Shown piece after piece: positions 52,946 to 63,049 of a DNA stretch of 64,000 bases. How positions within the stretch are numbered: the stretch's first letter is position 1; every line of letters begins with the position of its first letter. The translations under genes and the position numbers were made by a program. The DNA comes from Cryomorphaceae bacterium BACL11 MAG-121001-bin54 (GTDB lineage: Bacteria; Bacteroidota; Bacteroidia; Flavobacteriales; BACL11), in the NCBI GenBank assembly GCA_905182255.1, contig CAJJAH010000001.1, positions 281,508 through 345,507 on the forward strand. The letters are read 5' to 3'. The notes beneath the pieces are model-generated. The model made no database searches, was not told the DNA's origin, and saw nothing but the letters and a program-made list of their open reading frames with translations.

Positions 52946-53418
52946 TAAAGAGTTGTAATTTTGATAATTTTGAAATGTATGATGCCATTTGGCACCTCAA
53001 TATCAGCAATATCTCCTACTGCTTTGCCAAGCAAACCTCTTCCTATAGGTGATGTAACTGAAATTTTTTTAGCAGACAAATCCGCTTCTGCTTCAGATAC
53101 AATAGCATAAGTCATTTCCATATCATTAGCGATATTTTTAATCGTTGCTTTTGTTAATAGATGTACAGTTGAAGTATCCAGATCCTTATGATTTAGAACT
53201 CTTGCATTAGCTACATCATTTTCTAATTTTGCAATTCTTGCTTCTAATAAACCTTGCGCTTCTTTTGCAGCATCATATTCTGCGTTTTCAGACAAATCAC
53301 CTTTATCTCTTGCTTCAGCAATTTGATTAATTATTCTAGGCCTATCGAATGACTTTAGATTCTTTAACTCAGTTTTCAAGTTATCGTATCCATCTTGTGA
53401 TAAATATATTCTACTCAT
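52945..53418 (-). CDS. greA: Transcription elongation factor GreA
   Basis: EARDKGDLSENAEYDAAKEAQGLLEARIAKLE; ISVTSPIGRGLLGKAVGD. Confidence 0.95.
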   Translation of the reverse strand: MSRIYLSQDGYDNLKTELKNLKSFDRPRIINQIAEARDKGDLSENAEYDAAKEAQGLLEARIAKLENDVANARVLNHKDLDTSTVHLLTKATIKNIANDMEMTYAIVSEAEADLSAKKISVTSPIGRGLLGKAVGDIADIEVPNGIIHFKIIKITTL

Positions 53419-53441
53419 AATTATTAAGCTAATTAACGCAC

Positions 53442-53465
53442 AAAAAGGAAGTTACCTTCCTTTTT
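53442..53465 (-). terminator. Terminator downstream of the PorV-like gene
   Basis: AAAAAGGAAG TTAC CTTCCTTTTT. Confidence 0.75.
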
Positions 53466-53490
53466 GAACATTATATGTTAAATTTTAAAT

Positions 53491-54570
53491 TTATAAATTG
53501 ATCCTAACCCCAATAGTATGTGAGCCTTGGAAAGGATCAGTGTGACGATAAGAATAGTCCAATCCAAAAGTATTAGCATTACCCATTGGTAATTCTATTG
53601 TGAAACCACCAGAGGGGCCTCTTAGAGCAGTTGTTCTTGTTAACGGAGTCCTTATGCCATCTTCGTAAGTATAACCTAAACGTACCATAAACATTTCTCT
53701 GTAAGAATATTCCCCTCCAAGTCTATATTGATCCTTTTGAAAAGAGTTAGAAGTAAATGTCCCAGCTCCAGTTAATCTATGTCTTAACACGTTGATATCA
53801 TATGACATACCTATATTTAATAATGCTGGTAACTCAAGTTCAGAAGATCTTTGCTCTACAGTCATTTTATAATCATCCTCATCACCGGAAAAACCTCTAA
53901 ATGAAAGACCGTCGCCTGTAAATGACATTCTTGGCCCTACATTTTTTAATGAAATACCAAATTTCAAGTTATCTTTTTCCCCCGTTACATACTGTATACC
54001 AGCATCTAACGCAATACCACTAGCTCCCACGTTAGAAATTTGTTCAGAAATCATTTTGATAGTCATACCACCATAAATACTATTAGAAAATACCTTTGCG
54101 TAAGAAAGAGCTATATTCATAAATTTTGGAGAATAAGTACCAATTCCTGCATCAGGTAAATCTACAGTAGTAATCTCAATTTCACCAAAATCCATACTCA
54201 TGATTGATAAGCCAAGCACACCAGATTCCCCTACTTTTTGAGCAAAACCAAATGAACTTATAGTACTTACTGAACTATTAGCATCAAACATTTTATTGCC
54301 ATATTTTAACCAAGAAGTTTGTGAAAAAATTAATTCCGTTTTTTGAGTAAATGCTAAACCAGCAACATTAGAAAAAATTCCTTCTATTCCTCTAACTCCT
54401 GCTATATTTGCTCCTGCCCATCCCGAGGATCTTGCCCAAGGGTTGATTAATAATTCAGAAGCTCCTGCTTGCCCTGCTCTTTGCTCATTTCCGGCAAAAA
54501 TATCTTGAAATGGAATCATCATTATAGCAACAAAAACTATTGCTTTTATCCAGTTATTAATTTGTTTCAT
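53491..54570 (-). CDS. PorV/PorQ-family outer membrane protein
   Basis: GQAGASELLINPWARSSGWAGANIAGVRGIEGIFSNVAGLAFTQKTELIFSQTSW; barrel ends GVRINL; start likely the internal Met (track 54594). Confidence 0.8.
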   Translation of the reverse strand: MKQINNWIKAIVFVAIMMIPFQDIFAGNEQRAGQAGASELLINPWARSSGWAGANIAGVRGIEGIFSNVAGLAFTQKTELIFSQTSWLKYGNKMFDANSSVSTISSFGFAQKVGESGVLGLSIMSMDFGEIEITTVDLPDAGIGTYSPKFMNIALSYAKVFSNSIYGGMTIKMISEQISNVGASGIALDAGIQYVTGEKDNLKFGISLKNVGPRMSFTGDGLSFRGFSGDEDDYKMTVEQRSSELELPALLNIGMSYDINVLRHRLTGAGTFTSNSFQKDQYRLGGEYSYREMFMVRLGYTYEDGIRTPLTRTTALRGPSGGFTIELPMGNANTFGLDYSYRHTDPFQGSHTIGVRINL

Positions 54571-54602
54571 ATCTATACTATTTATTATCGTCAATATTTA
54601 TA

Positions 54603-57600
54603 TTAAAATGTATCCATGTCAATTGGGCGCAAAGCTCCAAACCATTTAATTATTTTCTCACCAATTCCAGGAGAATTTATATGAATAATGTAAAGTCCAC
54701 TAGCTATTGGAATTCCATAATCATTTTTCATATCCCAATCTACTGAAGTTACAGAATCATCCTTCATAATCTTACGAACTAAAGTACCACTTACAGTAAA
54801 AATAGAAATTGTTGCTCGTTGGGGCAAATTAGTAATCTTTACTCTATTGTCTAGCTGATTTGTTTCATAAGAAGAAGCACCATAGTAAGGATTAGGAACA
54901 GCTCTAATTAATTCTAATGCATCTTTCGCAACATTTATATCTCCAGTTTTAGCAACAATACTATCTGTGTTAAACCCGTATGTAGGATTAAACGAATTGA
55001 TTGAACTAGCCTCAATAACTCGAGCTTTAGCACTAGTGTTAGAAGTAATTAGATTAGTTGTTGCTACAAAACTTTCACCTATCTCATATGTGTTACCATC
55101 ATGATTTACTGATTTTCCACCCCAAGTAGTTGCTGAATTCTGATAAGCTACCACATAAGTTGAATCAATAAGTAATATTGCATCTCTATCTAATATCTTT
55201 TCAGATGATACAGTTTCATACTGTCTGTATGGTTTAGAAACTCTAAGCTTAATTGTTGCGTCATTTCTTTGTTTTGTTGGATCAGTTTTTAAGCTTGCTC
55301 CAGGTGAAAGTAATGGAATACCACACCAAGAAACATTCTGAAATACTCTCCATTTTCCAACACCAGCATCATTAAGTAGCTTTGCATGAATCCAAGTCCC
55401 TTCATCGTAATTAGGTGGTAGATCAACATCCTCAAAATTACCATTGACATAATCATCCGTACCTTTAACCCAAGAGTTTCCGTTAACAATATAAACAAAG
55501 TGTTTTCCTCCAAGTAAATAATTTCCATTACTAAATTGCTCTCCTACTGGAGCAGTTGGATCAAATTGAGGCAGTTCTTCAGTTGCAATTGAAGATGTTG
55601 GATTCCAGATCATATCTGACCCATTATCTGAAGTTAGCCACGAATCTTCAGCAAAAATAATATTCAATCTTTCACCTGTTTCTACATCGATTGCATATCC
55701 AGGGAACCAACCCATTCCGATAGTTCCACTTGAATCAGGCTGACCATTTTTATTAACTGAAGGAGACTTTCTTAATCCCATTTTAGTCTGCTGACCAATA
55801 GAAAGCGTTTCATCATCCTGTGATTCAACTACACATGATCTAGTCCATTGAGCAGTATCATTAGTAAATACTATATCTACAGAACTCAAATTAATCAGTT
55901 TTGACTGATTTGTAACTGAATTACTAAGCCCAGGTCCATCATTAAAGTAAGATACAAAACGATAAGGAGCCCAAGTTCCTCCATTAGTTTCTAAATCAAA
56001 AAATGTATAACTAATTTTATTTGTTTGCATTACGGCTCCTTCAAAAGAGCCATTAGGATCATCATTTTGATTATAGTCATTAAAAACAGATGCGTCATCA
56101 TTAGTGTAAGAACCAGCTCTAATCCAGTTTAATCCCCATGCAAAAGATGAACCATCATCATCTCTATCAGCTAAACCTGTTAACCATCTATCGTTTACAT
56201 TTTCAAACTCTATAGAGCTAGATATTAACCCATTGTTTAATATATTAGTTGGATCTTCACCTGGGTTGCTAACTTGTTTTACTTTAATATTTAAGCCTAA
56301 GCTACTAATATAAACTTCAGTTCCAACTAGAATATCTTCGTTAGCTGAAGCTACAACATATCCTGTTTCTTCATTAATCAAAGACCATTTACCGTAAGAA
56401 GTAATCAATCCAACATTAGTCACAATTGGTTCCATCAACTTTAAGATAAAACTTCCTTTAGGAATATTGACAGGATCTACAACTGAAATGTCAATTGGAC
56501 CTTCCCCTGCCTCATATGTTAAATGCATAGCTCTATGATCAGAACTTTCAAGAATAGTCTCAATTGTTGCTTTAGTAAGTTCTAGAGCACTACCTCCATT
56601 TCCTGTCCCTTCGAATCGAGTAATTTGTACTCCATCACCATAAGAAGCTTCTAAGGTTGTTCCACCTGCATCAGGAGAAGTAAAATGAGGTATACCTGAA
56701 TAAACTTTAATATTTCTTCTTCCAGAAATAAATGGCTGATTTCTACCATCATAATCAGGAGCATTCACATCATAAGGACTTGCGTTTTCTTCTGCTCTAT
56801 TATAGCCATATGATAGTGACATAAAGTAATAGGTTTTATGATTTACTAAGCGTGTATTTCCTAAGGCAAATTTATCTTCTGTTATTTGAAAAGAGTACTG
56901 AACACCTTGATCAACAGAACCAACAACACCCTCACTTAATATGGAAGCAACTTCCTCAATTGGAGTATACACGCCTAAAATTGGATCAAGATATTGATTT
57001 ACAATTCCTGAAACTGTATCATTAACATCACTTCTAAAAACTAATCTTGCTTTATCTAAATCATCCAAATCAGTAACTGATACTGTAGCACTTTTTAATT
57101 GATAAACTAAGTATCCTTGGAATTCGTAATTCTCTGAATAAGTTGATGCACTAGGGTTAAGATTAGCTGCTAACGTAATGTAAGGATCTTTTTCTGAGTA
57201 TGATTCATTTATATTATTTGAATTTTCTCCATTTGAAAGAGTAAAAATTAATTCTTTGTCTAACTCTCTAATTGTTAAATCAGGAGCGTCAGGTCCATTT
57301 AGGATATCAAAATTATTATCAAATAAAGCCTGAGCCTCCCTGTCATAAATTTTTAGCAGCTGTATAGATGCTGTTTGTCCTCCTGATTTTGCTCTTGCCC
57401 AAACAACACCCGTTGTAATATTATTTACTGCACCTGGCTGTAAAGTAAAAGGTCCAGCTGATTGTAAAAATCTTCTATCAGCAGGAACATTTCCTGCAGT
57501 TTGCTCTGTCCATTCCTGTCCAGGAAATTGATCATCTGATGTTCCAGGGAACATAAAATTACATTCATCAGTTGTTGAACCCGCACCTGCACCATGACCA

Positions 57601-58835
57601 TCACCACCAAAAGTCATTGGTACATTATCTCTCCATATTCCTCTTAAATAATTGTAGAAATCTGTTCCTCCACTAGGGTTTCCTTGTACAGTTCCGTCAT
57701 TGTTGTAATATACGAACTTAGACATAATAATCTGCTCTGCTTCCTCATCAATAGTTCCATCTCTATCGTTATCAATACCATCATTTGGATCAGCCAATGG
57801 TCCTTGAAAAAAATCTACTCCAATAGCAGGTGGATTAAAACCATAACCCTGAGCACCTTCATCTTCAGCATCTCCATTATAACAAAAGCCTAAACCTAAA
57901 TTAACATCACATCCTACATAATCATCTAAATAATAACCTAAATCAGCATCTACCCATTGTCCAAAATAAGTGTCGTTCAGAGGGAGTGTTGAACGATTAA
58001 TAATTTTATAATTATAAAAGGTCATATCATTCACTTCATTGTCGGATGTAAAACCAAAGGCCTGTGCATGAACTTCTAAACCTAGGGCATCAGCCTGTGT
58101 TTCAGAATGAATGTTTCCCTTGTCATTAAATATCCACCACAAAGTTTGATCACCAAATAAGGCAGCAGCATCATTATTACCCGTTATATTGTAATCAGGA
58201 TAATCACCACTGTATGGCTCATATATACCATTGCCATTAACATCATAAAAAGGAGCTAAAAACTCATCTTGTCCCAAAGATTGGTCACCATGAGCAGGCC
58301 AATCTAAAATTGATTCAGGAATAACATAAGTTGGGTCAGTACCAAAACGAGCGTTATATTCCTCAACTATTGAACGATCAATTTTAAAATGCTTATCCCA
58401 TTTGGCACATTCATCAGCCGGAATGGTAGCATTATCAATATTCAAAGGACCTGCCCAGAAATCATTTCCACTCTGACGATAAGTCATAGCAGCAACCTTT
58501 AATTGCCCACCAGCATCTACTCCTCCAATCCACAAAGCACCTGCAAATAAAGAGTGTTTATTACCTCCTTTTGGTATTTCATACTGAGGATCCGCTAAAT
58601 TCCACCACATATCACCTCCACCCATTATAGTGGTTCTCACATTATTAATATCTAAATCAGTTTGTGAATTAGATGGATCACAACCTGCAGCAATTTTCGT
58701 GTTAATAACGGAAGATAAATTTTGATTAACATTCTCCTTTGCTACTAATGTCATAGTAAATAGAACTAAGTAGAGGGTTGCTGCTTTTTTTATTGAATTA
58801 TTCATAAATGCTATATTTTTCAGTCTCATTTTCAT
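54603..58835 (-). CDS. Large secreted/surface protein (~1400 aa) with C-terminal FlgD-Ig/T9SS-like domain
   Basis: Signal peptide; C-terminus IRAVPNPYYGASSYETNQLDNRVKITNLPQRATISIFTVSGTLVRKI...KWFGALRPIDMDTF. Confidence 0.75.
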   Translation of the reverse strand: MKMRLKNIAFMNNSIKKAATLYLVLFTMTLVAKENVNQNLSSVINTKIAAGCDPSNSQTDLDINNVRTTIMGGGDMWWNLADPQYEIPKGGNKHSLFAGALWIGGVDAGGQLKVAAMTYRQSGNDFWAGPLNIDNATIPADECAKWDKHFKIDRSIVEEYNARFGTDPTYVIPESILDWPAHGDQSLGQDEFLAPFYDVNGNGIYEPYSGDYPDYNITGNNDAAALFGDQTLWWIFNDKGNIHSETQADALGLEVHAQAFGFTSDNEVNDMTFYNYKIINRSTLPLNDTYFGQWVDADLGYYLDDYVGCDVNLGLGFCYNGDAEDEGAQGYGFNPPAIGVDFFQGPLADPNDGIDNDRDGTIDEEAEQIIMSKFVYYNNDGTVQGNPSGGTDFYNYLRGIWRDNVPMTFGGDGHGAGAGSTTDECNFMFPGTSDDQFPGQEWTEQTAGNVPADRRFLQSAGPFTLQPGAVNNITTGVVWARAKSGGQTASIQLLKIYDREAQALFDNNFDILNGPDAPDLTIRELDKELIFTLSNGENSNNINESYSEKDPYITLAANLNPSASTYSENYEFQGYLVYQLKSATVSVTDLDDLDKARLVFRSDVNDTVSGIVNQYLDPILGVYTPIEEVASILSEGVVGSVDQGVQYSFQITEDKFALGNTRLVNHKTYYFMSLSYGYNRAEENASPYDVNAPDYDGRNQPFISGRRNIKVYSGIPHFTSPDAGGTTLEASYGDGVQITRFEGTGNGGSALELTKATIETILESSDHRAMHLTYEAGEGPIDISVVDPVNIPKGSFILKLMEPIVTNVGLITSYGKWSLINEETGYVVASANEDILVGTEVYISSLGLNIKVKQVSNPGEDPTNILNNGLISSSIEFENVNDRWLTGLADRDDDGSSFAWGLNWIRAGSYTNDDASVFNDYNQNDDPNGSFEGAVMQTNKISYTFFDLETNGGTWAPYRFVSYFNDGPGLSNSVTNQSKLINLSSVDIVFTNDTAQWTRSCVVESQDDETLSIGQQTKMGLRKSPSVNKNGQPDSSGTIGMGWFPGYAIDVETGERLNIIFAEDSWLTSDNGSDMIWNPTSSIATEELPQFDPTAPVGEQFSNGNYLLGGKHFVYIVNGNSWVKGTDDYVNGNFEDVDLPPNYDEGTWIHAKLLNDAGVGKWRVFQNVSWCGIPLLSPGASLKTDPTKQRNDATIKLRVSKPYRQYETVSSEKILDRDAILLIDSTYVVAYQNSATTWGGKSVNHDGNTYEIGESFVATTNLITSNTSAKARVIEASSINSFNPTYGFNTDSIVAKTGDINVAKDALELIRAVPNPYYGASSYETNQLDNRVKITNLPQRATISIFTVSGTLVRKIMKDDSVTSVDWDMKNDYGIPIASGLYIIHINSPGIGEKIIKWFGALRPIDMDTF

Positions 58836-58842
58836 TATCTAA

Positions 58843-61800
58843 TTAAAATTGCAAACTAATACCTGCCCTCCACATTCTTGGAAGACTATAGTTAGATGGA
58901 TTATTAACACCTAAAGAATATAAATACCTAAATGCTTCTGCATCATTTTTTGCGTCAATTGCGTTTTGTGCTGCTGCTGAAGTTAGATATCCATCATCCT
59001 CAGGATTACCTGTTGCTCTGTAGACACTAACTATATTTCTAGCATCTAGTAAATTCTGTACTTGTACATATACATTTAAATTAGAGCTCTTTTTATCATT
59101 CCATTTAATTTCGAATGACTTATTCACTTTAAGATTCATTCTGAATTGCCAAGGTAAACGAGAGCCATTAATATTACCTGCCAAAGTAGAACGATCGTTA
59201 ATTCCATCAGCAGCTTCTTGAGTAATATTTGACTGACGAGAATAAGGTGTTCCTGATCCTGCAGAGAACATAAGGTTTGCTCCTGAATTTTGAAAAACAT
59301 TAGCTCCAAACCAAACTGGCCCGTCATAATCTTTTCCGTTACCATAATGATAATCAACTGATGCGGAAATAGCATGTCTTTGGTCATAAGACAAAGGAAT
59401 GGTAGTACGCAGGTTTGGTTGTCCTGTACTAACTAAACTAGCTCCTGATGTAGCCGAGGAACCAGTACCATCAGCAAACTGCAAAGTATAATTAGCAGTA
59501 AGTTGTATATTATTTGTTCTTCTTAAGTCGTAATTAATAGACATCCCTTTTACAGTACCAAAATCTATATTACCGTAAGTATAATACTGTGCAGGGTAAG
59601 CAGACAAAGTATTTGTTATTTGAATCATGTCTCTTAACTCCTTGTAAAATGCAGAAATTTTAAGGGCTGACTTTAAAGATAAAGTTTTAGCAAATCCTAA
59701 TTCATAATCAACTGTTTTTTCAGACTTTAAGTTGGGATTATTCAAAGTTGCACCAACCCTATCAGCCATAAATAAATAATCAACTGGCTCTAATCTATTT
59801 CCTGTAGGAGGTCTTTGTGTCAAAACATCGTAATGAGCAAAGAATTGTGCTTCATCAGAAATAGGAAAAGAAAAGGCAATTCTAGGCATAAATACTGTTT
59901 CTGGAGTGTAGTCTTCAAAAGCATCCATTTTAATATCTCCATTTTTCGCATCATCTGGATTTATTAGATAAGGAGCTATTTTACCTCCTGCAGCCTCAGC
60001 TAATAAAGTAGGGTCAGAAATAACAAGACCATTAGCATTATACCAAACATCTCCATCACGATAACCCACTACAGCTGATGGATTCTCAATATCATCAACA
60101 TAAACAATGTAATCATCACCAATTGTTGAGGGAGTAGAGTTTGAGTTTAATAAATTAACATCAGCACCAGCTGTGTAAGCACTATAAAGCAAGTATTTAT
60201 CTTTTAATACTTTTTGATTTGCATCAAAACGATCAACTCTTACACCTACATTAAAAATTAAATCTTCTATCGCAAATTTATCTTGAATATATCCTGCTTG
60301 GTAGATTGGATTATAAGGAGCAATATTTCTTAAATATTGTCCATCGTCATCCTGGTAGGTAAAGAAATCCTTTAATGTATTACGTGTATCATTTTTATTG
60401 CCATAAATATCATATCCGTAGTAATATACTAATGAAGAACCATTATTCAACAACTCGTCTTGACTAAACATATCTAAAGTAAATGCATCAGGAGTGTATG
60501 AATCAATATCTATGTATTCTAGCTGACCAATATTGAGGGCCTCTCTAAAGTTAGCATCAAAAGTTGATTGCTCACTTTCAATGAACAAACGGTCATAATT
60601 AATAGTATCTTGGTAAATCCCATTTTCATCAAATACTGGATATGGTTTAGATAAATTTCTTTCTAAAATATGTTTATTAGCTTGCTGACGCATTAAGCCC
60701 CACAAATTCATTGGAGATACTCCCCAGTAATAATCTTTTCTTTGCTCGAATTCAAAGCCAAAAGAAAGTTCGTGTGATTTAATGTCAGCAGAACCTGATG
60801 CTTTAAAAGTAGTTTGTGTATTCTCTTGCTTGGCAGAGCCATTATACATAGTCCCATGATTTCCAAATAAAGAATATACGTTTGATGGTAATTGACCATT
60901 CAACAATCCTTGTCCTTGTAAATCTGCAGCAGTTCTTAGTTGCCCATCAGCACCATAACCATCTATGTAAGAAGACATACTGTATTGTGAAAACATGTCA
61001 ATGTATGCATTAGTATAGTTCTCTAATGATTTATTAACGCCACCTGCTGTATATTCAAAAAGTGTATCTGTCCAACCATTTAACGTTCTTCCTGTGTAAA
61101 CAATACCTGTTGAAGTATCAATAGCAGATCCGAAACCGTATATAGGAGCCTTACTAGTAACAAATTGACCAATGTATCCATAATTAAATAAATCCTCTTG
61201 ATGGTCTGCATCAACATATGTATATTTATTATTTGTGTAATTTCCTTGAATAGTAAAGAAAGCATTTTTAATAGTAGCTGATGATTCATCCTCATTATCT
61301 TCGTCAGATCCAAATTTTTGCACTAACTTTCCAAATACACGGTAAGTATGCTGGGTAGATTGACGGTTGTTGTCCCAAGAGAACATTGAACGCCATGAAG
61401 AAAAATCTCTACTTTCACGAGCATAGTAGGAACCTCCTAATGAAAGAAAAGTATTATTACTAGGCTTAAAATCTAATTTACCAGAAATGTTAAATCTTTT
61501 TTCGTTAGCATTAAGTTTTGCCTGAACATTCTCAAAATCTTTTTGTTCTAAAAATTCCGATCTACTTAAAAACCCAGCAGAAGCATTAGGTGCAATTTGA
61601 AATGGATTAGCTTGTAAATCTGCTAAAACATCATCTTTCACTTTCCATCTTCCAATTGCTGAAGGATCAGTATCGTCTACACTTCTAAATTCACCTGCTA
61701 AAAAATAACCAATTACAGAAGAGCCTTTAGACCCATCAGTGTTTCTTTTTTTCAAAATAGGACCAGAAAGAGAAAATCCTAATAAATTGTAGTTGTAACT

Positions 61801-62523
61801 ATCAAATAATGATGAAGATTCAAATTCAATACCTCCAAACAATTTATTAGAAGGTCCTTTTGTAGTTATCGAAATAATCCCTCCAGTAGCATCACCATAT
61901 TGCGCAGGAACACCTCCTGTTATTACAGTGATTTGCTCGATACCTGAAGTGGGTACACCCAAACTACCCCTTACTTTAATACCATCAACATAATATTCAG
62001 TTGCATCAGAACGAGAACCCCTTACATTAACAGCATCCCCTTCATCTCTTTGATAGATACCAGCTGTACTTGCAGCTACAGATGCAATATTTCTTGTAGG
62101 TAAAGCAACAATCTCTTCTGCTGTTTTTGTTTCTCCCGAAAGATTATCCTGGTCCAAAAGCGGCTTCTTGTAAGCTATAACTTTTACCTCCCCAATTGCC
62201 ACACCTTGCTGAAGCTTCACATCTTGAAAGGTAATCTTATTTGCAGAAACAATTACACCAGTAACTTCAACAGTTCCATAGCCAACAAATGTTGCTTTGA
62301 TGGTGTAAGTACCTGGTTCAACTGGCTTAATTGTATAGTTTCCATCAAAATCAGTTGTTGTTCCACCTGATTGATTTCCATTTTTTTCAATAACAATATT
62401 TGCAAAAGGAATTGACTCTCCAGTCATTGCATCAGTTATAACCCCCTTCAGGGTTCCACTTTGCGCCATAGCAAGTGATGAAGTAAGCACTAAAGCTGCT
62501 ATTAAATAAATTTTTCTCAACAT
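58843..62523 (-). CDS. Large TonB-dependent receptor with carboxypeptidase-regulatory-like N-domain
   Basis: GTLKGVITDAMTGESIPFANIVIEKNG; plug VPAQYGDATGGIISITTKGPS; terminal barrel WRAGISLQF. Confidence 0.9.
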   Translation of the reverse strand: MLRKIYLIAALVLTSSLAMAQSGTLKGVITDAMTGESIPFANIVIEKNGNQSGGTTTDFDGNYTIKPVEPGTYTIKATFVGYGTVEVTGVIVSANKITFQDVKLQQGVAIGEVKVIAYKKPLLDQDNLSGETKTAEEIVALPTRNIASVAASTAGIYQRDEGDAVNVRGSRSDATEYYVDGIKVRGSLGVPTSGIEQITVITGGVPAQYGDATGGIISITTKGPSNKLFGGIEFESSSLFDSYNYNLLGFSLSGPILKKRNTDGSKGSSVIGYFLAGEFRSVDDTDPSAIGRWKVKDDVLADLQANPFQIAPNASAGFLSRSEFLEQKDFENVQAKLNANEKRFNISGKLDFKPSNNTFLSLGGSYYARESRDFSSWRSMFSWDNNRQSTQHTYRVFGKLVQKFGSDEDNEDESSATIKNAFFTIQGNYTNNKYTYVDADHQEDLFNYGYIGQFVTSKAPIYGFGSAIDTSTGIVYTGRTLNGWTDTLFEYTAGGVNKSLENYTNAYIDMFSQYSMSSYIDGYGADGQLRTAADLQGQGLLNGQLPSNVYSLFGNHGTMYNGSAKQENTQTTFKASGSADIKSHELSFGFEFEQRKDYYWGVSPMNLWGLMRQQANKHILERNLSKPYPVFDENGIYQDTINYDRLFIESEQSTFDANFREALNIGQLEYIDIDSYTPDAFTLDMFSQDELLNNGSSLVYYYGYDIYGNKNDTRNTLKDFFTYQDDDGQYLRNIAPYNPIYQAGYIQDKFAIEDLIFNVGVRVDRFDANQKVLKDKYLLYSAYTAGADVNLLNSNSTPSTIGDDYIVYVDDIENPSAVVGYRDGDVWYNANGLVISDPTLLAEAAGGKIAPYLINPDDAKNGDIKMDAFEDYTPETVFMPRIAFSFPISDEAQFFAHYDVLTQRPPTGNRLEPVDYLFMADRVGATLNNPNLKSEKTVDYELGFAKTLSLKSALKISAFYKELRDMIQITNTLSAYPAQYYTYGNIDFGTVKGMSINYDLRRTNNIQLTANYTLQFADGTGSSATSGASLVSTGQPNLRTTIPLSYDQRHAISASVDYHYGNGKDYDGPVWFGANVFQNSGANLMFSAGSGTPYSRQSNITQEAADGINDRSTLAGNINGSRLPWQFRMNLKVNKSFEIKWNDKKSSNLNVYVQVQNLLDARNIVSVYRATGNPEDDGYLTSAAAQNAIDAKNDAEAFRYLYSLGVNNPSNYSLPRMWRAGISLQF

Positions 62524-62567
62524 GGTATAATGTTTCGTTTTAATATAAATTCTGTTTTTAAAGGCCG

Positions 62568-62596
62568 TAAAGATAACAAATAAATTAATACATCAA
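62568..62596 (-). promoter_or_regulatory. Candidate -33/-7 promoter (TTG-N18-TATCTTTA) for the triad
   Basis: Spacing near the Bacteroidota consensus, but the -7 box is a non-exact TAnnTTTG. Confidence 0.3.
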
Positions 62597-62635
62597 TGAA
62601 GGAAAAATCCATTTCTTTTTCATAAAATTGCAATT

Positions 62636-63049
62636 ATGAAATCACTACTCTACATCCTTATCATACCATTGATTTTCTCAACATGTAACACAAAAGACGA
62701 TTATATACAAGATATTTATGTAAATATTAACGTAGATTTAAATTTGCCAGAATATAGTGATTTACAAGCTTCAGGGAGCTCCATTTTTATTGTAGGAGGA
62801 GTTGAGGGCATCATCATTTATCATGGGGTTGGAAATGATTACAAAGTATTTGACAGAAACTGTAGCTACGAACCTTCACTATCTTGCTCTAAAATTGACA
62901 CTGTAAATGCTGGAATTGCCTATTGTGGTTGCTGCTCCTCAGCCTTTTTATTAAGTAATGACGCAAGTGTAATTAACTCTCCAGCATTATTGCCATTAAA
63001 AACTTATAATTGTATCTATGATGATCCTATTTTAAGAATATTTAATTAG
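62636..63049 (+). CDS. Rieske-like lipoprotein
   Basis: Lipobox FSTC; YKVFDRNCSYEPSLSC...YCGCCSSAFLLSNDASVINSPALLPLKTY resembles Bacteroidota Rieske-fold lipoproteins. Confidence 0.6.
   Translation: MKSLLYILIIPLIFSTCNTKDDYIQDIYVNINVDLNLPEYSDLQASGSSIFIVGGVEGIIIYHGVGNDYKVFDRNCSYEPSLSCSKIDTVNAGIAYCGCCSSAFLLSNDASVINSPALLPLKTYNCIYDDPILRIFN

Noticed and set aside
57425-61313. Short same-strand ORFs in alternate frames within the giant surface genes
   Set aside because: Met/Leu/Ile-rich out-of-frame translations with no recognizable features.
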